In this document: in pieces, positions 1-11,467 of the stretch | How positions within the stretch are numbered: position 1 is the first letter of the stretch | Layout of the letters: each line of letters starts with the position of its first letter | Assembly: GCF_964275005.1 (NCBI RefSeq) | Contig: NC_092696.1 | Coordinates: forward strand, 22,663,472-22,727,471 | From: Diadema setosum | Lineage: Eukaryota > Echinodermata > Echinoidea > Diadematoida > Diadematidae | DNA: 64,000 bases | Reading direction: 5' to 3' | Notes under the pieces: generated by a model | What the model was told of the DNA's origin: nothing | Databases searched by the model: none | The model's input: the letters and a program-made list of their open reading frames with translations, nothing else | Translations under genes and position numbers: made by a program

Positions 1-337
1 AGTGCTAATACTTGTCTCTCATGGGAGCCAAACTTATAACGACGTCGTTTTTCCCGCCTCTTTATGCGAGAGATTAACTGTCCTGTCTCTTACATCTTTT
101 GGTACTTGGAATTCATTTGTAGAATGGGGGCAAAACATAATAAGTCAGTGGTATTCCACATTGATTCATAAAACGAACAGCTGTTACTCTGCACAGGCGT
201 TGTTTGATTAAGCAAAATCTGATATTTAACAACTGCATTCTTGTAGAGTCATAAAAAACAAACATAATTATAACGCCATGTGCGACATTCTATTTATTTA
301 CAGCGACTTCATGAAAGTGTATACGCTGCATGATAGA

Positions 338-696
338 GTTACGCCCCCTTCCTCCCCCCCCCCTCTCTCTCTCTATCTATCTATAGCTATCTCTGTATTG
401 ATCAGTCAATCTACCTCTCTATCAATCCATCCGTCTATCTATCTACATATCCATCTATTTGTCTGTCTAACTATCTATCCATCTATCTGTATATCTATTT
501 ACCTATCTATCTATCTATCTGTCTATCTATCTACATATTCATCTATCTGTCTGTCTAACCATCTATCCATCTATCTATATAGTTACCTATCTATCTATAT
601 ATCCATCTGTTTATCTACTAGTATCTACATATCCATCTGATCTGTCTGTCTTACTATCTATCTATATAATATCCATCTATCTATTTACCTATGTCA

Positions 697-743
<47 letters not shown>

Positions 744-772
744 CATCCATATATCTGTCTATCCATCTATCC

Positions 773-804
<32 letters not shown>

Positions 805-806
805 CC
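338..806. repeat. CT and interrupted TCTA microsatellite array
   Basis: A C-rich and CT-rich start (about 345-372) leads into a long imperfect TCTA array running to about 806, with TCCA, TGTC and TACC variant units. The purest block is about 695-740. Open frames across it, with Tyr/Leu/Ser/Ile-rich translation, are products of the repeat and not genes. Confidence 0.95.
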
Positions 807-2734
807 CTCACCCCTCTGTATGCTCAGCGTGTCAAAATATGTCTCCATGAATCATTAAAGCAAAGTAGATGACATTGCTGCTGTGCATCAGAGGCATCCC
901 TTGTAAATATGCATATACACAATCTAGATGAAACGTTAATGTTAATGCATGAATATCGTAGCTCTTAAAATTGATGAATCACACTATTCAGGAATACTGA
1001 CATTATGCCTTGTGAAAATGTACGTGGATGTATGCTTGCATATATGCCTATCAACTAGAGACAATATCCGAATTTTCACCTTCAGGGAGATGACGTAGGT
1101 AAGCATATCGCCACTTCCATCGGTAATCGGACTGCATTCACACTTCTCTGATTAAAGGAAGCAAACAAAATGTGCCACAAAGCAAAGGACATGCTGAATA
1201 CAAATAAATATTTTCGATGTGAAATTGAGGAAACTCCGATTATTTATTTTTGTTTTACTTCAAAATGACTTTTTGTCAGAACGATTAGGTCCTCCAGTAA
1301 CAACTTAAAGATAATAAAGTCACTTTGAGGAGAGGTAATAGGCGATGACATCATCAACTCCACTAATTTACATATCATGTAACTGTGATTCATCTATTAT
1401 AGTAAAACATATGAAACTTTAAACTATTCCTTGTCAGATTCAAATGAAATTTCGTTGCTCTGTCTTTGACTTCATTTTGATCATCAGAGTAACCGTCAAC
1501 ATGGACAGGACTTATACCCTTTTAAGCGATTGTGTTTGATAAAATGCAGAACTGAAAGGAACGCAAAGACCCATCGAGAACTAAAAAAATTAGGGACTAT
1601 ATTGAATTCCAGACTCATTTTACTTTCTCGCAACAAATTGTGCCCAAAGTTTGATTCTTGATGCAACCTAAAGAGCAAAAACAGAAGTAATCTTCAGTCA
1701 AACTTTCTTGAGAAATCATTTGAGAGTTTTCCACAAAGGTCTTCCACCCTTGCGGAAAATAAAACAAAAAAAGCAGAGGAGCTACAAGTTCGATTCTGAG
1801 TTGTGGTTTTCAAGAACAAGACTTCACTTTACAACTTCCCGTCCCCTCGTCATCATCAACACGCTCTCACCGGCGCACGTGTTCAAAATGCGCGACAAGC
1901 AATCAATTTCGCTCAAACCCTGGACATACAGAAACGGGAGTATTAAATGTGCAGGCGTTCCGTTGACACGATCAACGCAAACTGAGCAACTGTGCGCCAC
2001 TCGGAATGCATGATTCCATGGCTGATCCTTTCCACTCTGAATGCTAATCAGGGGCGGGAAAATTCTTCCGCATTTCGCCTGAACAAAAAACCGCGCAGGC
2101 AGCAACGGCATAATGATAAATACAGGAGGCGCCGCGGAAATCATGTCGGTTTCGATATAACTTTCACTCGTCAGTGGACTCGCTTCATGGAGATGCACCG
2201 AATTAAAATGTTGCCATATCTGACAGCAACGAATATAATTAGGGGACTGAGGTGTAAATATAATGCTAAGAGTGTCACGTATGTGGCAAGGAGAGTCAGC
2301 GTATATTCCAGCACCGAATATTGGGCGCTAACAAATTCAATCAGTCTAACTTTTGCCATGATATCCTTCACCAATTACATGTACCTTGACAGATATCGTT
2401 GAGTTTATTCGATAGAGTTCCTGTTTTTTTTTCCCTCCCCTCCTGTGCTGTAAGGAATTAATGAAGTCAACGTGACTAACTGCACCGTTTATTCATATAG
2501 GCCTACCAGTGTATAAAGACGAGGATAGCATGTTTTAGTTGGCTCGATATAATAATTACTTGCTATATAGCTGATTGTTCACCCTATACAAAAACAGCCT
2601 TCCATCCGTAGTTTGTACCATCCCGCTCTGATTGCCGAGTGGCGGAGAATTCAAACTTCTGTACACCAAATCTAGCTCACCACGGTCAACCAGTAACGGT
2701 GTTGTGAAATGATGGCTTTAACACTGACATCCAT
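807..2734. other. Unassigned intergenic stretch
   Basis: No recognisable gene is seen. About 1790-2200 is richer in CpG and G+C than its surroundings and carries overlapping open frames on both strands (minus 1824-2198, plus 1992-2402), neither of which resembles a known family. A CACGTG E-box lies near 1877. The block could be a regulatory element or an old exon; nothing firmer can be said. The remainder is AT-rich and featureless. Confidence 0.5.
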
Positions 2735-2755
2735 GGAGAGAGAGAAAGAGAGAGA

Positions 2756-2795
<40 letters not shown>
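2735..2795. repeat. GA then TA microsatellite
   Basis: A short (GA)n run passes into (TA)n that ends exactly where the terminal inverted repeat of the next element begins. Confidence 0.9.
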
Positions 2796-2800
<5 letters not shown>

Positions 2801-3046
2801 GAGTTTGTTTGCAAAAACCGATAAGTCCATATTTGTCAAATGGAGATATTTGCGATTAAAGGTCAAGAAAAATAAAGAGAATAATAAGAAAATTTTGGCT
2901 TCTTTTGACCATAACTTCAAAAATGTACCTTTATGTGTAGTGACCAATATATCATTTAAAAGGTATTATTTTGTACTTTATGACAGAGACCGTACTTCAA
3001 AATCTTCAAAAATGGACTTATCGGTTTTTGCAAACAAACTCTTCAT
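2796..3046. mobile_element. MITE with perfect 35 bp terminal inverted repeats
   Basis: The left arm (2796-2830) and right arm (3012-3046) are exact reverse complements over 35 bp, starting ATGAAGAGTTTGTTTGC. The 251 bp unit has an AT-rich core with no transposase. Both sides abut TA dinucleotides, which fits a TA target duplication as in Tc1/mariner-type elements, but the TA-repeat context makes the duplication impossible to prove. The perfect arms suggest either recent insertion or constraint. The open frames crossing it are not gene-like. Confidence 0.85.
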
Positions 3047-3670
3047 ATATATATTCTATGGTATTATATATTTTCGGCACACTTGTGCAAAACCTGTACT
3101 ATGCATTATATATAACTATACTCCTTGCTCTACACTGGAATACGACCTTTAAACTAAAACAAAAACAACTGACAGCAACAACTACGACTACTGGACGAAT
3201 GCATTATTAAAGAGGTTGTCCTGTGTGAATAAAACTAATCTCCACACTCATTATTGTGTCACAACTGATCGCACCTGGAACTGACAAAGAGAAGGAATGA
3301 ATCTACCTATTTGCGCCCCTGAGGGCGCAATTCAGCATCTAAATCTGTTCTAACTTTTGGTGAGATTTATGACACAATTCTGAAAAAAAATAAAGTTTCT
3401 GGTTTGCCATAATCCTAACCCTCAGGTATAAACTCAATGGATTTTCGCGCCACCATTACAAGGAAAAAAGACTATGGGCGATTTCGCACAGTTCATCGTG
3501 TCACAATATGATAAAGCGACTCCCATTCTCAATACTTAAATCAATGAATAATGCAGCATATTCCCTTGCAAATTCAAAATCAAGGACACGCTGTTTGGAG
3601 TTATAATTATTCCTTTATAATGTAAAAGCCAGTGAGTCCCAAACTTATACGCTCTGCCTCTGCCACACAC
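3047..3670. other. Unassigned stretch with a small hairpin
   Basis: No gene is seen. A short perfect hairpin (TTGCGCCC-CTGA-GGGCGCAA) lies at 3311-3330. Otherwise the DNA is AT-rich and unremarkable. Confidence 0.5.
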
Positions 3671-4370
3671 ACTTTTTTTTTTCAATGATATTTTATTGAT
3701 TTCATTCAAATCAATCATAAATCAACCCATTCTGCGTGTAACATGAACATAAAAATGGTACAAATGCCATTCAAAAGACAAATCCATTACCAACTTATAC
3801 TGCCAATCATCTCCCTTCAAACATAACAACTCGATTATAAATCAATCCTACTGACCATTTCTTCACGAGAAAGTATTGACATGTACAAAAAAAAAATATA
3901 TATATATATATATCTTTGACTATGGTATACTTATACTGCCAATCATCTCTCTTCAACATAACAACTCGATTATAAATCGAGTATATAAGGGTATATACAA
4001 GGGTATATACATAAAAAAAGCAAAAAAAAAAGTCGTTATACAAAACTAGAATGAAATCATTTCATTGAAAATCAACTCCCCATCCCCACCAACCCCGATG
4101 CACTAAAACCTCAAACACATACATCCACAACCACCACACACATACACCCCAAACACCCACACACATACACACCAACACCAAAAACACACATACACACACA
4201 CACCCCACACACAAAACACACCCGAAGCGGTACCACCTTCCTTCCTATAAATGAAAACGACTTCCAAATGTTGATTGATACGTACAACATACAAGCGTAT
4301 AGGGCTCACACGGGTAAATAATACCCCATAGAGACGTGTGTTAAAATTCAAATTTCAAAAAATTCTGTAA
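3671..4370 (-). repeat. Possible LINE 3' end with duplicated unit and CA tract
   Basis: The plus strand begins with a T run at about 3671-3681 followed by CAATGATATTTTATTG, which on the minus strand reads as an AATAAAAT-type signal ending in poly(A), as at the 3' end of a poly(A) retroelement. A ~50 bp unit beginning CTTATACTGCCAATCATCTC occurs at 3794-3843 and again at 3930-3978 as an imperfect direct repeat separated by a TA run. About 4125-4220 is CA-rich. No reverse-transcriptase motif was recovered, so assignment to a family is a guess. Confidence 0.4.
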
Positions 4371-4997
4371 AATAGCTGGGAGAAATGAGGTGTTTGATCT
4401 TCACTAACCTGAATAAGTGAGATATTACCTTTCATCCATCAGATTTCCAGGGTGGGTTGTTCTGCTCTAATTCTGTCCAGGGGTCCGCAAAGCCAGACTA
4501 CGAGTTCTTGTCACTCAAAAAATCACCTATTTTCCGTACACGTACCCAATGAAATATAGTCCCCTCAAATTCCATCAGAAAAGCTTTCATCTTCTAACCA
4601 AAATGCAGTTTGTAGAGGAATTCATACTCAATATCTACAGCTATTCCGTTTTTTGCCAAACTACATCATTGATTTTTAATTAATTTTTTTCTTCATTTAT
4701 TTTGGTATCTTTGGTACGAATTTGTGAAGGGGTCTGGGACAGTCCATTTTATTTACAGGTGTGAGCCCTATAATGGCCGTATGCAGAAAAGCATCGTCCG
4801 CCCGCACCCAAATCCGCTCCAAATACCCATTCAAATTCACCAAACAAAACTCATCAAACTCCTAGCTGCGGACAAAATCCTATAACTTTTACACCACCAA
4901 AAACTTATCCTTCCCCGCGCGCGGCCATGACACATTATATTGCCTTCACCACTGATAAATACACTGTACTAATAAAAAGAAAAAGAAAACAAAACAC
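4371..4997. other. Unassigned AT-rich stretch
   Basis: No open frame, repeat unit or RNA gene can be supported here. Confidence 0.5.
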
Positions 4998-4999
4998 AA

Positions 5000-5040
<41 letters not shown>

Positions 5041-5149
5041 AAGAACGATGCAACATGGCTATGTATTTTGCCAATGTGGTCAATCTGATCACGGTGGTTT
5101 CAACTATGAAAAAACCACCCGCAGGTACATGCTCGCAGACAAACACGCA

Positions 5150-5212
<63 letters not shown>

Positions 5213-5450
5213 CTGCCTGTATACATATCATAGTTGAAATTGATAGTGATGATGACGTCGATGATAATAATGATGGTGATGGTGATGCGGTGATGGTGAT
5301 GGTGATAATGACCGTGTTCATGATGATGGTTATGGTGATGTGTTGATGATAGTACTGATAATAATGGTGATGATGATGGTAATGGTGATGATGATGGCAA
5401 TGATGGTGATGGTGATAGTGATGGTGTTGATAATGGCAATGATGGTGAAA
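4998..5450. repeat. CA arrays and GATGGT-type array
   Basis: (CA)n occupies about 4998-5037 and a longer array about 5152-5211. From about 5250 an irregular GAT/GGT trinucleotide array (GATGGTGATGGTGAT-like) runs to about 5445. All open frames over this region are repeat translations (poly-Cys/Val or poly-His/Thr). Confidence 0.95.
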
Positions 5451-5530
5451 TATTACTCTGCCTAGCTCGCGGTTCGAAAGTGGATTTCCCCGCTCAAAAT
5501 CTCCTATATCACCGTATGTACGATACTACA

Positions 5531-5778
5531 ACCAGGGAGGTGAGCAGTACAGCAAATTCTCTCCAAAGGGATATTGATAACGCTACTCTTTCTTCTGTCC
5601 AGTGAGGCATCTTATATGAAATTAACGAATTGCAATGTTTAAACAAATCCAAAATACACACAACCTGCAAGAATCTTCAGCTAAGGTAGAGTGGACCAGA
5701 AGAAGAAGTTTACAAAAAACAGCTAGCATGCACAGCACTGAGTTTTAATAGGGAGGTGAGAGAAACCACCTCCCTGGT
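5531..5778. mobile_element. Candidate short inverted-repeat element, ACCAGGGAGGT ends
   Basis: ACCAGGGAGGTGAG at 5531-5544 is matched in inverse orientation by ACCACCTCCCTGGT at 5765-5778, giving an inverted repeat of about 11 bp bounding 248 bp. An extra copy of GGGAGGTGAG lies just inside the right end (5751-5760), so the right end is itself a small hairpin. The same core word forms compact palindromes at 36159-36183 and 58213-58240, suggesting a family. No target duplication was identified. Confidence 0.45.
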
Positions 5779-5926
5779 TTTAAAGATGTCAACAACAGTA
5801 GGCCTAGTACACACATGTGATCCTTGAATACACCGAGCGTGTAATGTACTATACACACTCACTAGCTTGTACATGCGCTTTCCATTGCCAACTGGCTAAC
5901 CAGAAGCGTGGAGGGATCGAGAAAAT

Positions 5927-6145
5927 TTCGGGCTGATGGAGACGCACCCAAAATAGCGCGCTATTTCACGAATTAGCGCTCTAGTTCACGAACTAGACCA
6001 AGATTTTGGGGGAAATTTTCCCGATCAAATAGCGCACTATTTGCGTCTTCACTACACAGATAGCGCGCTATTTTGACATCGGACTAGTTTGGTAACCGCA
6101 AGATAGCGCGCTATTTTGAAACTTCGGGCTGACGAAGACACGCCT
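5927..6145. repeat. Cluster of AAATAGCGCGCTATTT palindromes between direct repeats
   Basis: The palindrome TAGCGCGCTA occurs at about 5953-5962, 6061-6070 and 6104-6113, with a one-base variant at about 6029-6038 and a related CTAGTTC/GAACTAG palindrome near 5991-6006. The cluster is flanked by an imperfect direct repeat beginning TTCGGGCTGA at about 5927 and 6122. It has no coding potential. It may be a foldback element or a palindromic protein-binding cluster. Confidence 0.6.
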
Positions 6146-6400
6146 AGTGATGGTGATGATATTGGTGATGATGATGGTGATGATGATGGTGATGTTGACG
6201 ATGATCATGATGATGGTGATGATGATAATGGTATATGGTAATGGTAATGGTGATGACGATTCCTTAGAAGTGGTGATGGTGATGGTGATTGTGACGAAAT
6301 GATGTTGATGATAAATATAATATTGATGACGGTGATAATGATGGTGATGATCGTGTTCATGATGATAAAGATGATTATAGATTTCGTCATCATCATCATC
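6146..6400. repeat. GAT/GGT trinucleotide array
   Basis: Irregular GATGGTGAT repeats similar to those at 5250-5445, decaying into AT-rich sequence and ending in a short CATCATCAT block near 6390. Confidence 0.9.
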
Positions 6401-6655
6401 TTAACTTTTGTTATCATAATTATTATTAGTCCCATTTTGCAATGGTTTCGGTGGATTAAGTAGCAGTAGTAGTGATAGTTACACTTCATTTTAGCATTGC
6501 CTAGTGACATTTTTAAGTTAAAGGGTGTAAGACTAAAAATCGAAATTTTGAATGAAATGCAGAAATTGGTCTGATATAATAACGATCTCACTGACACAGT
6601 TCATGAAAGATAACTCACGATACCACAAGAGGCAGTATAAGCCACCGAATGTATC

Positions 6656-6661
6656 TTTATT
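6656..6661 (-). promoter_or_regulatory. Candidate AATAAA polyadenylation signal
   Basis: The minus strand reads AATAAA here, about 68 bp past the TGA of the candidate terminal exon at 6729-6799, with GT-rich sequence a little further downstream. This is a normal arrangement for a short animal 3' UTR, but the hexamer is common by chance in AT-rich DNA. Confidence 0.35.
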
Positions 6662-6728
6662 TTAACGTTTGAAAAGGAAGTCATCTGCCGGGAGTTTCCT
6701 GTGATATAAAACAGAACGCGCTTGCTGG

Positions 6729-6799
6729 TCACGCAATATGTCTCTCTGTTAGTAGCTCCATGATGTCAGGAATCTGAGACGACTTTTCCGTGATGGCAT
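6729..6799 (-). CDS. Candidate 3'-terminal coding exon, product unknown
   Basis: On the minus strand a strong splice acceptor (CTTTCTGCTGTTTCAG) ends at 6800. The following open phase encodes about 22 residues beginning AITEKSSQIPDIMEL and ends at TGA (6731-6729). An AATAAA follows about 68 bp later. The combination of acceptor, short hydrophilic tail, stop and poly(A) signal is what a last exon looks like. The peptide is too short to assign to a family, and no upstream partner exon was found between here and about 9.6 kb, so the gene would need a long intron. It could also be chance. Confidence 0.3.
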
Positions 6800-6838
6800 C
6801 TGAAACAGCAGAAAGGCGTTAGAGGAAAACGCAAGCAT

Positions 6839-6869
<31 letters not shown>

Positions 6870-7361
6870 CACACACTCTCACGCACACAATGTCTTTGGG
6901 GGAAAGGCCAGGATGAATCAAGAGGACACAAGAAGACAAATTCGGGTCAGTCAACCGCCATAAATCACGATCGATGCCAGAAATTGAAGGCGTCGCAACT
7001 GGATATTGCAAACAGACGTTACGTGAGTAACATGCCTTTAAGCCGGTCGCACGTGCCTTCCCATTTGACTCTCTACGGCGATCCTCGGAAGACGCCGCGG
7101 TAGTGCGTCCCGTGTCCAATCACGCCTTATTAACTTTTCTTCTCACTGCTGATGCACCGACGACAGAGCAAAATTGATCATTACAACGCTGGCAAAAGTG
7201 ATATTATACGGGTTAACTATGTCAGATTAATTGATGCATTTAATCGATGACTATAAACATGAGTGCCTTTGTAATCCCGCATTTGTTTCTTTATTCCTGT
7301 GGTTGCTCATAACATTATGCTCCATGCTGTACACCCCAATCACCTGTGCCATTCTTAAACT
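6800..7361. other. Unassigned stretch with CA tract
   Basis: (CA)n at about 6839-6866. About 6950-7120 is CpG-richer and holds a minus-strand open frame with no family resemblance. No gene can be supported. Confidence 0.5.
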
Positions 7362-7697
7362 CCTGCTAGAAAGAATATAATAGTGTCCCACAGTGTGAAA
7401 CACAATGTGAAACACAATGTGAAACACAGTGTGATCACATTGTGAAGACAGTGTGAAATCTCTTCACACTGTTAAATCGAGCCTCTTAACATTGTAAACA
7501 TATTGTGAATCATCAATTCAGAATGTGAAGGAGAACATTACTATATGGACTCTCTGTGACAAAACTCACCACAGTGTGAAATCATATTCACACTGTTAAA
7601 TTCGAGCGTTTTCACATGGTCGATCATGTGAACACATAGTGAACACACTGTGACACGTTGTGAGCACACTGTGGGACACTGTGTTCTTTCCAGCAGG
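7362..7697. mobile_element. Foldback MITE rich in CACAGTGTGA motifs
   Basis: The left end CCTGCTAGAAAGAA (7362) matches in inverse orientation TTCTTTCCAGCAGG (7684-7697), and the following TAGTGTCCCACAGTGTG matches the inner right arm CACACTGTGGGACACTG. The interior is built from diverged copies of CACAGTGTGAA and its reverse complement TTCACACTGT, so the 336 bp unit can fold along much of its length. No coding sequence. The target duplication is not clear. Confidence 0.75.
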
Positions 7698-9119
7698 GCT
7701 GATACACTCATCCAACGTCAGTTCGACTTATTAGCTTCACTATAGCATGTCATTGCTTGAAACCTCGAGAATTAAAAAAAAAAAAAAAGAAGAAGAAGAA
7801 GAAGAAAAAGAAAAAAAAAGGAAACTTGGTTCTTAAGAAATCGAATACAATCAAAACGTGCCGGAATGAGCGTCGTTTAGTTTAGGAGAAGCTAAAGGCG
7901 ATTGAAGTAGGATAAAAAGACAGTGAGGGGGCACGTGTACATGAGCGTGTATGTAGTCCCATATATATCTTTACACTTGAATCACTTTTAAAGAAACCTC
8001 TTTTTTTTTCCTCAAAGGGGAGCTCTGAACCAGTCAAAATTCAGAGCACAATTTTACAAGTACAATAAGGACAATTCATCAAAATCGGAAAAATAGGAAA
8101 GTTATGAAACTGTAAAGTTTCTACGAAAACGGGTCTTTCACAATCAATATGAATAGGCCTATGCAAATAGTGAGTTAATGGCGTCATTGCCTCACAACTT
8201 GCCGTATAGTTTGCACATCATATCTTGAAATTTCCAGGTTGTTGTTGGGTTTGTGTTTTGTTTTTGTTTTTTTCAGTTGTAACTTACTTCTGAAAGATCT
8301 ATTCTTTGTGGTTAATTACACAATCTAGGTTAACTGTTTTAATAGTTAAAAGAGAGTCCGACTGTTTACAGACAGCTGATATTAAATTCCTGCATGTCAG
8401 TGGCGCGTAAGTATGACATTGACCTCGAAAGATCGGACGTGTAATCAATTAGAATGAAAATTGCATCAAATTAGGTAATTAACCTTCAACGCCAGAAACA
8501 TTACAAATTCGACGGAAGCGTATTATTCATGAGACAGGCAATTTAGCGAATATCACAAATAATCGCCTTTGCGTAATTGCTTGGCTTGGCACAACCAATC
8601 CGTCACCCACTCTCGCGGCTGAAGGTTGCAAAACAAACGTGGTCACGCAAAATGCAGACACAATTCAGTATGTAAAAATACAGAACGGATTGAATACCCA
8701 GACGGTGCATGTAATCCATGAGATTTATTTCTCTATAAGAATTTCACCCATGTATAAAATATCCTAGATACTACACTTTTACGTGCATTTTCGACGTTTC
8801 GCTAAAAGTGTTAGCATCAGCGAAGGCAGCGCCTGAAGGTAACCGCACTCCCTAGTAACTTAGGAAGGATTTGATAAGTGCACGTCGTCAACGTCAAGTG
8901 GGGCACAATGCAGTTTAAAACAAGAGGAACAAATTGCGAATAGAGGGTAGTTGTCGTAGAGTTTGTGTATGTACCACGTAGTGAATGTAGTGTGGAAGGT
9001 GAGAGTAAGAAGAGAAAGACGTCTGTCTATCAGAGATGATATCATTTCTACTTTAATTATTTTCTCATTGTTTTCCTCTTGTTCTTGTACTTGTTCTTGG
9101 TCATGTTCTTGTGCTTCTT
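7698..9119. other. Unassigned intergenic stretch
   Basis: A purine-rich A/GAA tract lies at about 7770-7820. No recognisable gene, RNA or repeat family. The short open frames at 8860-9145 look like noise next to the trinucleotide array. Confidence 0.5.
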
Positions 9120-9400
9120 CTTCTTCTTTTAGTTATCATCAGTAATATCATCATTATCATTAGTGTATTGTTATCATTATTGTATTGTTATCATCATTAT
9201 TATGAAGATAATGATGATGATTACTATTATTAGTAGCAGTAGAAGTGGACGTAGTAGTAGCATAGTAGTAGTAGTAGTAGTAGTAGTGGTAGTAGTAGTG
9301 GTAGTATATTGTTAGTATTACTATGATCATTATCATTATCATTATTACCTTTTTTAATATCTTTATCATCAGTATAATCATCCTTGGAATAAATTATTAT
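9120..9400. repeat. Mixed trinucleotide array (TTC, ATC, GTA)
   Basis: TTC, then ATT/ATC, then a GTAGTAGTA block (about 9228-9305), then ATC again. Open frames are repeat products. Confidence 0.9.
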
Positions 9401-9562
9401 TCAAATCATTATTGGGAGAGAAACTACACCTGACGACTTGCACTGCGTTGGCTCTCGAGAAAGAAGGAAAGAGAAAGACAGAGAGAAGAAAAGTGCAGCA
9501 AGTGAACGTTGCTGCACATCAAACACACATCATGAGAATATAGATAAACACTATTCCGAGCA

Positions 9563-10096
9563 CACACTGTAAAAACATCGGTGTTAGATTTAACATCATG
9601 GGTGTTAAATTTAACACCGATCAAGTGTCAATAGAGGACCACACCGACAGGTGTTGAAAGTATTTTGTGATGGTGTTGAAAAGTGTTCACCTGGCACTTC
9701 GTGGTGTTAATTTGACACTGTAGCTGGTGATATTCTGACACTGCGTTGGTGTTAATTCAACATTGACACCACATGGTGTTGAGTTGATATTGCTGGTGTT
9801 AATTTCAATAGTATAACACCCGCCCGGCTTCAATAAGGGACCACACCAACTGGTGTTACTGTGGTGTAAATGTTTTCACACTTTTTTTTCCAAAATCAAG
9901 TACTTTATCGGAAAGTTCTTGATAGTTTTGTTAAAGTTCAAAATCAACAAGAAAAACAGTAACCAAGTAACTAGTCAAAAAACATTTTCATACATTGAAG
10001 TGACACCAGCTGGTGTTAATTTAACACCGAAAATGAGCACCGAAAATTTAACACCAGCTCGGTGTTTCACATTTAACACCGGACTTTTTGCAGTGC
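9563..10096. mobile_element. GGTGTTAA-rich inverted-repeat element
   Basis: The left end CACTGTAAAAACATCGGTGT (from 9565) and the right end ACACCGGACTTTTTGCAGTG (10075-10094) are imperfect inverted repeats. The interior consists of many diverged GGTGTTAATTTAACACC units in both orientations, interrupted by an AT-rich core (about 9880-9995). Elements of this composition, with CACTGCAAAAA-type ends, are a pattern I recall from fish and marine invertebrates. The plus open frame at 9853-10275 is incidental. No transposase is present, so it would be non-autonomous. Confidence 0.7.
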
Positions 10097-10320
10097 AGGT
10101 ATGGTCAAGATTTTCGAAGATTTGCTTCATCTGCAAGATCTTGTCGCATTTATCAAAGCACATCGGAGGCCTGCACTTTCATTATCACCTTGTTTGCAGT
10201 TTGTTTCAAAATGTACTGCCAACTAAACTACAAAACTTCGAAAATCAATTAACCTTTATCGAAGGTTACCACTAACTTTGATGACGCTGTCGAAACCATT
10301 TGTTACGTCACTTGCATGAC

Positions 10321-10370
<50 letters not shown>

Positions 10371-11061
10371 CAATAACTATCTATTTATGTATACATCCGT
10401 CTATCCATTCATCCATCTACTCGCTAATATCTCTCCTCGTCGGTCTATACTGTTTTAAGCATCCATCGCCCAGCAACAACAGATATAAACATATATCTCT
10501 CACCCGACAGTGAAATAGTAATGATATTCAATTTAGTAAATAACCTTCAATAGGATTATCACCATCTGATGGCAGCATCAACAAAAATGTCTGTGGGTGC
10601 AAAGCAATTATTCTAATTGCCTCGTAAACGATTATAGCGCCAGCCATAAGCCTCCATGCCAATGTAGCGTACATGTGTGAGACAAAATTTTCATGCTACT
10701 TGCTTGCCAATTGAGGCAATCTTTTACGACGATTTTCGCCGTAACGACTTTTCAGTATAAAAAACAACAACAACAGATCCATAGTAACAGGAACGAGCGG
10801 TGTGTTTGTATCACTCAGATACATAACACAGTATTACGTCCATGCATTGTTAAAGTAATATGTTGTTAACCTTTTCTGTATGAAAACGCCTACATAGGTC
10901 GAACGTGAAATACTGTCTTTGGTGTATTTGTATTGGAAGGTCTGACCGACGTATGTGTTTTGTATGCACTTCACGGATACACCGTATAAAGTGGGTACGT
11001 CATAACAGTAATTTTACAGCCGCCATGTGACATTTTCCTCCCCGCTGCATGGCTAGTACCA
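10097..11061. other. Unassigned stretch with CT array
   Basis: (CT)n fills about 10323-10369, followed by a short CATC-rich tail. No gene is seen in the remainder. Confidence 0.55.
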
Positions 11062-11467
11062 TTAAAGGATCATGGTATAGTTTTATTGAGATGGGGATTC
11101 AGGTCTTAACTTTTTGTGAAATAATTACGAATCGCTTATATGAATCATAAAAAACATGCAATTCTAAGAGGAATAAAATGTTATTTTATGAAAATCCGTT
11201 TTGAAATGGTTGATATCCACAAAAACAAAGCAAAACAATGTGGTCCTAATGGAAGGAGGGTTCAATCTTTATCAGGACTTCTATGTTTTGTATCGTTTTT
11301 TTCGAGCTCTCAGCCATTTCAAACCCGATTCCATCAAAAGAATTTTTCATTCCTCTTAAAATTGCATGCTCTTCACTATTTCATGTAAAGGGTTCCTAAT
11401 TGTCTCGCAAAAAAAGAAATAATAAAACCTAACCCCGATCTCAACGAAAAATATCACATCCTTTTAA
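11062..11467. mobile_element. Foldback MITE family B, copy 1
   Basis: Begins TTAAAGGATCATGGTATAG and ends near CACATCCTTTTAA. The two halves are imperfect reverse complements around a centre near 11270: the left arm motif GAAAATCCGTTTTGAAATGG matches the inverse of CCATTTCAAACCCGATTCCATC. It is the most diverged full copy in the window. The open frame at 11140-11388 is the translation of this palindrome and is not a gene. Confidence 0.8.

Noticed and set aside
278..640. 120-codon plus-strand frame
   Set aside because: It is a translation of the CT/TCTA microsatellite; the Ser/Ile/Tyr/Leu cycling follows the repeat unit.
1824..2402. Overlapping frames of 124 and 136 codons on opposite strands
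   Set aside because: No domain, no splice or start context, and mutually overlapping; kept only as a GC-richer block.
5104..5439. His/Ser- and Cys/Val-rich frames
   Set aside because: Products of CA and GATGGT arrays.
5460..5485. GGTTCGAAAGT as a tRNA B box
   Set aside because: No A box at suitable distance on the same strand and no tRNA fold.
11140..11388. 82-codon frame
   Set aside because: Lies wholly inside foldback family B copy 1.
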